Below, one piece after another: positions 8,299-15,204 of a stretch of 64,000 nt of DNA. Origin of the DNA: an uncultured Bryobacteraceae bacterium. Lineage in GTDB: Bacteria; Acidobacteriota; Terriglobia; Bryobacterales; Bryobacteraceae. The stretch is taken from NCBI GenBank assembly GCA_937920635.1, contig CAKZUE010000021.1, forward strand, positions 21,652 to 85,651, in the 5' to 3' direction. The position numbers and the translations under genes were made by a program. The notes under the pieces were generated by a model. That model was not told the DNA's origin. It saw only the letters and a program-made list of their open reading frames with translations, and made no database searches. Positions within the stretch are counted from its first letter, which is position 1, and every line of letters starts with the position of its first letter.

Positions 8299-9036
8299 AT
8301 GACACAACCCGCTTCTGATCAACCGTTGACCGAGATCCAGCGGATTTCGGGCGTGTTTACTGAGCCTTCCGGTGTCTTCGCCGATATTGCCCGCAACGGG
8401 CGGTGGTGGATCGTCGCCGTCGTCCTCATCCTGCTCAATGTCGTCGCGATCTCCGCCATGGTGCAGCGTGTGGGGTATGACCTGATGATCGAGAAAGCCC
8501 TCGAGCAGAGCCGTCGGGTGCAGGAGATGAGCCCCGAACAGCGCGCCCAAGTGTACGAATCGCAGCGGCAATTCATGCCCATCGCCATGAGGGTCTTTCC
8601 GCCGGTGGCGATCCTGGGCGGAATGCTGGTGGTAGCGGCGGCGCTGCTGTTCTCCTACCGCTTCCTGCTGGATGCCGATGTCAAATACAAGGAAGTGCTG
8701 AACATCACCGCGTACGCCTATCTGCCGCCGGCCATCGCCGCCAACCTGATGTTTTTCGCGCTGCTCTACCTGAAGCCGCCTGACGAGTTTGACATGGAGT
8801 CGGCGGGAGGGCTCAGCGTGGGCTCGTTCCTGTCGCGCGATACGGCTGCCTGGCTGCGCAGCCTCGCCAATTCGCTTGACCTGTTTACGATCTGGACGAT
8901 CGTGCTCATTGCCACCGGCTTCACGGCGCTGTGCGGAGCGCGCAAGATGCCGTTCGGGCGCTCTGTGTGGGGCGTGCTCGCGCCGTGGCTGGTGTATGTG
9001 CTCGGCAAGATGGGCTTCGCGGCGCTCACCGGATGA
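8299..9036 (+). CDS. YIP1-family integral membrane protein
   Basis: A 245-residue membrane protein. After a soluble N terminus ending 'GVFTEPSGVFADIARN', a usual opening of bacterial YIP1-domain proteins, there are about five hydrophobic helices (near 35-53, 100-118, 133-155, 190-210 and 222-242). A GGAG site lies 5 bases before the ATG. A possible promoter is TTGAAC (8256) with TATTCT (8282), though the 20-base spacing is long. Function of bacterial YIP1 proteins is unknown. The HAD phosphatase gene follows after 53 bases on the same strand. Confidence 0.78.
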   Translation: MTQPASDQPLTEIQRISGVFTEPSGVFADIARNGRWWIVAVVLILLNVVAISAMVQRVGYDLMIEKALEQSRRVQEMSPEQRAQVYESQRQFMPIAMRVFPPVAILGGMLVVAAALLFSYRFLLDADVKYKEVLNITAYAYLPPAIAANLMFFALLYLKPPDEFDMESAGGLSVGSFLSRDTAAWLRSLANSLDLFTIWTIVLIATGFTALCGARKMPFGRSVWGVLAPWLVYVLGKMGFAALTG

Positions 9037-9089
9037 CTTCGTGATGCTGCGCCTGTCACCGCGCCTGCGGCTACACTGGTAGCAGGCAG

Positions 9090-9740
9090 ATGGCGCTGGT
9101 GATTTTCGATCTCGACGGCACGCTGGTGGACTCCGTCGAGGATCTCTGTAATTCAGTGAATGCGGCGCGCGGCTACATGGGGCTGCCGCCGCTGCCTCAC
9201 GGCGTGGTCGCTTCTTACGTCGGCAACGGCGCGCCGGTGTTGATCCGCCGGGCCATGGGGCCAGATGCCACCGAACAGCAGATCGATGAGGCGCTCGCTT
9301 TTTTCCTGAGCTACTACCGCGAGCATATGCTCGATCACACGCGTCCTTACCCGGGGGTGGTGGAAACGCTGGAATCGCTCCATTCCCGGGGTATCAGGAT
9401 GGCGGTGCTGACCAACAAACCGCAAAGGTTCTCGCGCGATATGTGCGCGGGGCTTGGGCTGTCGCAGTACTTTTTCCAGATCTACGGTGGCAACAGCTTC
9501 GAGCAGAAGAAGCCCGACCCGGTGGGAATCCGGACGCTGATCGAAGAGGCGAAGGCGCGGCCCCGCGAAACATGGATGGTGGGCGATTCCGCCACGGATG
9601 TGCTCACGGCGCGTAATGCTGGTGTCCACAGCGTAGGCGTCACCTACGGTATCAATCCCGATTCGCTCAAGGAGGCGCCGCCCGACTTCCTCATCCACTC
9701 CATGAGCGAGCTTCCCGCGCTGCTCGAACGGAATCGCTGA
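9090..9740 (+). CDS. HAD-IA hydrolase, phosphoglycolate phosphatase-like
   Basis: A 216-residue soluble protein. The HAD motifs are all present: 'IFDLDGTLVDS' at residues 4-14 with the nucleophile Asp, 'MAVLTNKPQ' near 108 (motif II Thr), a motif III lysine region 'FEQKKPDP', and 'WMVGDSATDVLTARNAG' near 166. The cap and the spacing match Gph, which removes phosphate from 2-phosphoglycolate, but HAD substrate choice cannot be fixed from motifs. A TACACT -10-like hexamer sits at 9072, only 12 bases before the ATG, so the transcript may have a very short leader. It converges with the DUF2339 gene (9-base gap). Confidence 0.85.
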   Translation: MALVIFDLDGTLVDSVEDLCNSVNAARGYMGLPPLPHGVVASYVGNGAPVLIRRAMGPDATEQQIDEALAFFLSYYREHMLDHTRPYPGVVETLESLHSRGIRMAVLTNKPQRFSRDMCAGLGLSQYFFQIYGGNSFEQKKPDPVGIRTLIEEAKARPRETWMVGDSATDVLTARNAGVHSVGVTYGINPDSLKEAPPDFLIHSMSELPALLERNR

Positions 9741-9749
9741 GGGCTTCAC

Positions 9750-11795
9750 TTATCCGATCCATTTCGCCAGCCGCTCCCGGTGGCGCGAGTACAGGTAAGA
9801 CGCCGCCACCAGCAGCAGGCCGAGCCCGACAAACGCGGCGCTGCGGAACAGCCGTCCCAGTTGCCACACGTCGATCAGGTACAGTTTGACGATCACCGAG
9901 CAAAGAGCCACGAGGCCCAGCACGCGGTCGAGCCGCGCCCGCCGCGCCACGCCCAGCGCCACGAGCGCAAGACCGTAGCCCGCCAATACGAGAGAGAAAG
10001 CCACGATCGAAGCGCTGCCGACATCCTCCGCCGCCGCTGTGCGCTGGATCTGCCCGAGGATCTCGAGCTGCACCGCCGCCAGCAAGGTGGCGTGCCCCGC
10101 AATGTAGGCTGCGGCGGCCAGGGCGCGAGGCAGGAGCAGCAGGGCGCTGATCCAGCAGCCGAGCGCCGCCCACAGCATGACGAAAAAGCGCGTGTTGACG
10201 AACAGGGTTTCCACCGCCGCTGCCGCATCTATGGCGGCAACGCGCCCAATGCCCAGCAGCAACACGCCTGCCGCGATCCAGTGCGGCAGGCGCGCCCGGA
10301 ACCGCGATGCCAGGAACGCCACCAGCACCGCCTCAAGACTCCACGCGACACTGATGCGCCACGCGCCGAACTGGATAGGAATCGCCAGCGTCAGAAACGC
10401 CGCCGACAGTACGCCTGACAACAGCGCCAGCGGCTCCACGCGGCGCGCCGCCCATGCCGAGCCGGCAAACACCGCCGCCGCAAGAAAGGTAAACGCCCCT
10501 GTCCATGCATGGCGCTCCGGTTCGAGCAGCGCATACGATGAGGCGTACCAGGCCACCGCGTTTGCCGCGTAGACCAACGACACGGTCCAGTTCCGCGCAC
10601 CCTCCTCCGGCTGGAGCTCCCACAGTTGCCATCCGTGGATGAACGCAAACCCCGCCGCGATGCCCGAAAGGCACGTCCAGAAACCTTCTCCCGCGCCCGG
10701 CGCGCCGGCATGGATCCAATACGGGAGCCAGAAACCGAGCGCCGCCGCCGCCGTCATATTCCGGAATAAACCGGCTGCGGCCAGCGGCAGCAATGCCGCG
10801 AACAGCAGCGCCGGATCCGGCCGGAAGACAAAACCAATGCTCAGCCCTGCGCCCACATGCGCCAGTTGCCGCACGGCGCGCGACGGCGAGAAGCAGAACA
10901 GCACATAAGCGCAGAGCGGGAAGAACACGGCCGGCGCGCGTTTGGCCGCTTCGAAATGATTCTCGAACCATGCTGCATAAATCGCCGCTCCCGCGAAAAA
11001 CGCCAGCCATTCCGCTGCGGCCCAGCCACGCGCGCGCCGCACCCACACGGCTGCGGCGGTCAGCAGCAACAAATACGGGAACAGAATCCACGGCGCGTCG
11101 CGGCCGGTAGAAAGTACCAGCGGCGTCAAAAAGCCGCCGATCAGCGAGAGCACTGCAATTGGCGCTGCATCGTATCGGAGCGCCAGCCACGCACCCACTG
11201 CCGTGACCAGCACCATCGCCAGAAATGAAAGCGCTACGGGTGTGAGCTGGTAGAAGCCATACGCCGCATAGCAGGCCACATAGAGGATGCTGACGCCGAG
11301 CGCCGTGATGCCCATCGAGAAGATGCGCTGGCCTGCTTTGTGCAGGCGCTCCGCCACGATCAGCGCCGCCAGGCCAGCCATGACACCCATCGCCACGCGC
11401 ATCCACGGCCCGATCCATTCGTTGTCAATGGCGTACTTGAACAAAAACGCCACGCCCAGCACCAGCGTGATGACGCCGATCCGGTTCAGCCAGGCGAGCC
11501 CGAGCGAGTTCTCCATTGATGCCATGGCAGGGGGCGCAGGTTGCGTGTCTGGAAGGAACGCCGGCTGCGGTTCAGCGGTCTCACCAGCGGGCGGAGGCTC
11601 GATGGCCTCTTCTGTTGCCTGGGGCGTCCAGGGTTCCGGCGCCGGCCAGGGCGGCGGCGGCGGCGGCGTGGCGGCGGGCCGCTCGATCAGGTTCAACCGT
11701 GCCTCGAGTTGATCCAGGCGGCTGCTCAATCTGGCCAGCGCTTTCGAGATGGCGTCCAGGCGTTCCTGAATCGGGTTCGTCTCGTCGCTCGGCAT
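9750..11795 (-). CDS. DUF2339 multi-spanning membrane protein
   Basis: A 681-residue protein. The ATG at 11795 is preceded by a strong GGAGGAGA site; the frame upstream of it is low-complexity and not needed. Residues 8-45 form a short coiled coil ('LARLSSRLDQLEARL'), followed by a Pro-rich linker to about 90 and then some twenty hydrophobic segments opening with 'LAWLNRIGVITLVLGVAFLF', the DUF2339 signature. Function unknown; family members are large inner-membrane proteins. It lies 171 bases downstream of the glycosyltransferase-thioesterase gene on the same strand, but its own strong ribosome site and the gap argue it is not necessarily part of that operon. Confidence 0.85.
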   Translation of the reverse strand: MPSDETNPIQERLDAISKALARLSSRLDQLEARLNLIERPAATPPPPPPWPAPEPWTPQATEEAIEPPPAGETAEPQPAFLPDTQPAPPAMASMENSLGLAWLNRIGVITLVLGVAFLFKYAIDNEWIGPWMRVAMGVMAGLAALIVAERLHKAGQRIFSMGITALGVSILYVACYAAYGFYQLTPVALSFLAMVLVTAVGAWLALRYDAAPIAVLSLIGGFLTPLVLSTGRDAPWILFPYLLLLTAAAVWVRRARGWAAAEWLAFFAGAAIYAAWFENHFEAAKRAPAVFFPLCAYVLFCFSPSRAVRQLAHVGAGLSIGFVFRPDPALLFAALLPLAAAGLFRNMTAAAALGFWLPYWIHAGAPGAGEGFWTCLSGIAAGFAFIHGWQLWELQPEEGARNWTVSLVYAANAVAWYASSYALLEPERHAWTGAFTFLAAAVFAGSAWAARRVEPLALLSGVLSAAFLTLAIPIQFGAWRISVAWSLEAVLVAFLASRFRARLPHWIAAGVLLLGIGRVAAIDAAAAVETLFVNTRFFVMLWAALGCWISALLLLPRALAAAAYIAGHATLLAAVQLEILGQIQRTAAAEDVGSASIVAFSLVLAGYGLALVALGVARRARLDRVLGLVALCSVIVKLYLIDVWQLGRLFRSAAFVGLGLLLVAASYLYSRHRERLAKWIG

Positions 11796-11966
11796 GACGC
11801 TCTCCTCCAGAGTGCGCGGGTGCGCGGCTGACTTGTTCTCCGGCAGGTTAGCACGCCGCCATGCCGTGCTGGAGCGCTGCGGGCCTTCGGCCCGGGCTGG
11901 TTCGCCGCCCGCTACCGCCGGGCCCGGTTCTGCCGCGCTGCTGTTCACGCATTGCGGGCGCAGTCT

Positions 11967-13994
11967 TCAAGACTGTTGCCGCAGCAGGTGCGCCCGCAGC
12001 GCCGCCAGCAGCGCTGGCAGCGCGGATTCCAGATAGAAATGGCCGCCCGGGAATTCGGCGCGTTCAAAGTGGGCGGTGGTCTGCTCGCGCCAGGCATCGA
12101 GGTGCGCCGAAGTGACATTCGGATCCGCGTCGCCGCCGTAGGCGAAGATGGGCACATCGAGCGGCGGCTCCGGTACATAGGCGTAGTGGCGGTACAGGCG
12201 CGCGTCGGCCAGCAGCGCCGGCAGCGCCAGCTTGAGCAGTTCGGGCTGGTTCAGCACGCTTGGCGGGAATCCCTCCAGGCGCCGCAATTCTTCGATGAAG
12301 TCGCGCAGGGACGGTTCGGGCGGCGGAACATGGTTCAGGCGGAACTGCGGAGCGCGCGCGCCGGAGACGTGCAGCGAGCGCGGAAGCGGCAGCCCGGCCC
12401 GGCGCAGCGCGCGCGTCAGTTCGAAAGCGATGCCCGCGCCCATGGAGTGTCCGAAGAAGGCGTACGGCGCGTTGAGGAACGGCCGGATCTGTTCGAGCAG
12501 CGCCTCGACCAGCGGCTGCATCCGCTCGAACGGGGGCTCCGATGCGCGCGATTCTCGCCCCGGCAGCCGCACCGGAACCACGAACGCCGCCTGCGCCAGC
12601 GGTTCGCTCCAGGCGCGGTAAGGAAGCGCGCCGCCGCCCGCCCAGGGAAAACAAAACAGCCGGAGCCTGTTTTCTGGCGCCGAGTGGATGGTGGTGAACC
12701 ACGGGTGCGTGAGCGCAGGCTTGCCGGAGGCTTTTCGCGCAAGGCGCAGCGCGAGCAGCCGCCGCTTCTCCTCGCTGAGCAGAGGGCGAGGCGAGCCCGC
12801 CGTCGCCGCCTTTCTGGGCTTTTTCAGCAGGTCGAGCAGCGCATGTTCGAACGGCTCCACGGAGATCGACGCCGCATAGTCGAGAGCGGCGCGGCGGCTG
12901 GCGGCGGCGATCTCCTCCCAGTGGGCGCGGTCCGAGCTCAGCCGCTCCAGAATTCTTTGCCATGGCGCCACATCCTGCGGCGGCACCTCGGCCACCGGCA
13001 CCATCGAAGCGTCCAGCGACGGCTGATAGCGCACGATCGGATTCACCCGCACCAGATACGGCACGCCCAGCTTGGCCTCGTGCAGCCCCCCGACGTCGGA
13101 CGCCACCACCGGCACGCCGCGGCTCATCGCTTCCAGCACGATGCGCGAGCGCGCCTCCGCCCACACCGATGGAACCAGCATCACTCGCGTGCGGCGCAGC
13201 AGGTCGTCGATGTTGTCCACCCGCGGCAGCAACGTGATGTTCGGCACGCTTCGCAGCAGTTCCAGTTCCGCAGGGGTCGTGCCCCACGTCGGAATGGCGG
13301 CGAACTGCAATTGCGGCATCCGCCTGGCCAGTTCGAGGAAGATCGTGATGCCCTTCACCGCGCAGGGATTCACCATCGAAACGAACTCGTTGTCGAAACG
13401 CCCCAGCAACGGGAACTCGGACCCCGGCTCCAGCAACGAGATGGGCACGTGAATCGCATCCAGCCCGCTCCACTCGCGCACATAGCCCGCCACGTAGTGG
13501 CTGACGCCGATGATCAGATCCGCCTGACGCAGGTTCTCCGTCTTGGCTGCGCTCACCATGGAGCTGTCCGGTCCGAACGGCACGGCGATGGTGGCGCGCA
13601 CCAGATACACCACCCGGGCGCGCGGGTGGCGCACTGCCAGATCAAACAGGATCTGCCCCGGGTCGTCCGTGGAGGTGACGATAATGTCCGGGTCGAAGAA
13701 ATCGACGCAGGACTGGAAGAACTGGCGCAGGTGCGGGCTTCGGGTCAGCACGCGCACCTGCACGCCATTCAGGTCATATGCGAGGCTGTCAGCGTCCTCG
13801 CTTGTCCGGATCGAACGCGCGGCGAGTTCCTGCTTCAGTTCCGCATGCGAATTTTCGGAGAATTCGGGAACTCGCGTGACCACCAGCACGCTGTGCCCGC
13901 GCGCCGCCAATGCTTCCATCAACAGCCGGTTGCTTTTGTCGCCGCCGCCCAGGGCAGGGAAGTAGGTCGAGTTGTGGGCCAGCAGGACCTTCAT
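11967..13994 (-). CDS. Glycosyltransferase family 4 fused to a type II-like thioesterase
   Basis: A 675-residue fusion. Residues 1-395 are a GT-B, GT4-type glycosyltransferase: 'GGGDKSNRLLMEAL' near 16, 'NPCAVKGITIFLELA' at 209-223 and 'VPSVWAEARSRIVLEAMSRG' near 274-293 with the donor-binding Glu region. Residues 405-420 ('LLSEEKRRLLALRLAR') look like the helical linker between NRPS/PKS domains. Residues about 440-675 are an alpha/beta-hydrolase thioesterase of the GrsT/RifR kind: 'FCFPWAGGGALPYRAW', nucleophile 'FGHSMGAG' (Ser517), 'YGGDADPNV' with the Asp, and 'FPGGHFYL' with the His. The start overlaps the stop of the next upstream gene as ATGA. Type II thioesterases release acyl groups from carrier proteins, so this enzyme probably acts with the carrier domain encoded two genes upstream. 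Confidence 0.85.
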   Translation of the reverse strand: MKVLLAHNSTYFPALGGGDKSNRLLMEALAARGHSVLVVTRVPEFSENSHAELKQELAARSIRTSEDADSLAYDLNGVQVRVLTRSPHLRQFFQSCVDFFDPDIIVTSTDDPGQILFDLAVRHPRARVVYLVRATIAVPFGPDSSMVSAAKTENLRQADLIIGVSHYVAGYVREWSGLDAIHVPISLLEPGSEFPLLGRFDNEFVSMVNPCAVKGITIFLELARRMPQLQFAAIPTWGTTPAELELLRSVPNITLLPRVDNIDDLLRRTRVMLVPSVWAEARSRIVLEAMSRGVPVVASDVGGLHEAKLGVPYLVRVNPIVRYQPSLDASMVPVAEVPPQDVAPWQRILERLSSDRAHWEEIAAASRRAALDYAASISVEPFEHALLDLLKKPRKAATAGSPRPLLSEEKRRLLALRLARKASGKPALTHPWFTTIHSAPENRLRLFCFPWAGGGALPYRAWSEPLAQAAFVVPVRLPGRESRASEPPFERMQPLVEALLEQIRPFLNAPYAFFGHSMGAGIAFELTRALRRAGLPLPRSLHVSGARAPQFRLNHVPPPEPSLRDFIEELRRLEGFPPSVLNQPELLKLALPALLADARLYRHYAYVPEPPLDVPIFAYGGDADPNVTSAHLDAWREQTTAHFERAEFPGGHFYLESALPALLAALRAHLLRQQS

Positions 13995-15202
13995 TGCGGG
14001 CGCCGCCTTTTCCGGAGCTCGCGCAGCAGCAGCGCCCGGCGCGCCTCGTCCAGCGGCTTCTTCTCGATGGCGGGCTGCGCGGGGGCGATGGGTTCGGCCG
14101 GCGCCGGCAGGGATTCCAGCAGTTTGCCAAAGGCATCCGGATCGATGGAAGAGACGAATGCCCGCGCAGCCTGCCGCGACCGCGCACTCTCCGCCCAATA
14201 CTCGTCCTCATCCTCCAGCAGGCGCCGCAGCGCCGAAACCCAGGGTTCGATGTCCTGCGGCGGCAGCATGGGGCGCGGCATATGCGCGGCGTCGAACTCC
14301 ATCCGGTAGCCCTGCACGGGACGCACGGGGATGACGTAGCGGGTGCCGCGCTTGGCTTCGCACAGGCCGCCCGAGTCGGAGGAGATGACAGGAATCGCGC
14401 GCAGCATCGCCTCCATGACGATCAGCCCGAACCCTTCGTACCAGAGCGAGGGCATCAACAGCACCGAGCAGCGCCGCAGCGCGTCTTCGATGTCGGCCAC
14501 GTTCTCGAGCAGCGAGACGTTGGGCAGCGCTGCCATCGCCGCCTCGTCCTCGGGCGTGGTGCCCCATCCCCGCAGGGCTTCGAACCGGACCTCCGGCAAA
14601 AGACGCGCCAGTTCAAGAAATATGGAAATTCCTTTGGCCGCGCAAGGGTTGATCATCAACACAGATTTGCGGGAGAAATCGGCCAGATCCGGCCAGGGCG
14701 GTTGGCCGTAAATCGGCGGATGGATCACTGCCGCTTCCCGCCCCAGGTGGGTCTGCACGTAAGCGGCCATGTGGCGTCCGATCACGACAACCGCCGCCGC
14801 CCCGCGCACGAGGTCTGCCGCGGGCGGGTCCGGATGCCAGGACTCGGGACCGAAAGGCAGGAATTGCGGCGTGTGCGCGAGGTACACGAGCCGCCCGGGC
14901 GCCGTGCGAGCGGCTTCGCGCAGCAGCGTGTGAGAGAGGTCCTCGCTCGATACCAGCACCCAATTGGGCTGCGTCTCCCGGATCAGCCTGCCCAGTTCTC
15001 CAGCGTGGAGCGAAAGCGACGGGACGGCGTGGATCCGGATGCCGCCGGACGACGACACGCGCGGCTGCACGTCCGGCGACGATGCGGCGACGGTGCAGTG
15101 GTGTCCCGTTGCCGCCAGCCGCCGGAGCCATGCCAGGTTGGAGCGCGTGGATCCGCCCCGCGGGGGATCGTAGGAGGCGTTGGAAGCCAGCAGCAGCCGC
15201 AC
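13991..15202 (-). CDS. Glycosyltransferase family 4
   Basis: A 403-residue GT-B glycosyltransferase and clear paralogue of the neighbouring fusion's N-terminal half: both open with a 'MxxLLAxN' strand, both have 'NPCAxKGIxIFLELA' and 'GWGTTPE'-like blocks, and both end in an 'LPPQDxxPW' region. The donor-site pattern 'MPSLWYEGFGLIVMEAML' has the usual E-x7-E layout. The last about 23 residues ('PLDEARRALLLRELRKRR') resemble the same NRPS-type linker helix seen before the thioesterase in the neighbour, here as a free tail. The start is 2 bases from the FkbH-ACP stop and the end overlaps the next gene by 4 bases, so translation is coupled. Sugar donor and acceptor are unknown. Confidence 0.87.
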   Translation of the reverse strand: MRLLLASNASYDPPRGGSTRSNLAWLRRLAATGHHCTVAASSPDVQPRVSSSGGIRIHAVPSLSLHAGELGRLIRETQPNWVLVSSEDLSHTLLREAARTAPGRLVYLAHTPQFLPFGPESWHPDPPAADLVRGAAAVVVIGRHMAAYVQTHLGREAAVIHPPIYGQPPWPDLADFSRKSVLMINPCAAKGISIFLELARLLPEVRFEALRGWGTTPEDEAAMAALPNVSLLENVADIEDALRRCSVLLMPSLWYEGFGLIVMEAMLRAIPVISSDSGGLCEAKRGTRYVIPVRPVQGYRMEFDAAHMPRPMLPPQDIEPWVSALRRLLEDEDEYWAESARSRQAARAFVSSIDPDAFGKLLESLPAPAEPIAPAQPAIEKKPLDEARRALLLRELRKRRRPQ

Positions 15203-15204
15203 CG

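Noticed and set aside
11962..11974. AGTCTT-C-AAGACT as a terminator
   Set aside because: Six-pair stem with a one-base loop cannot form well, overlaps the stop codon and lacks a T run.
12064..13473. Long minus-strand frame inside the GT-thioesterase gene
   Set aside because: Alternative frame of the same strand, Ala/Arg/Gly-rich and without motifs; the real frame has intact GT and thioesterase sites.
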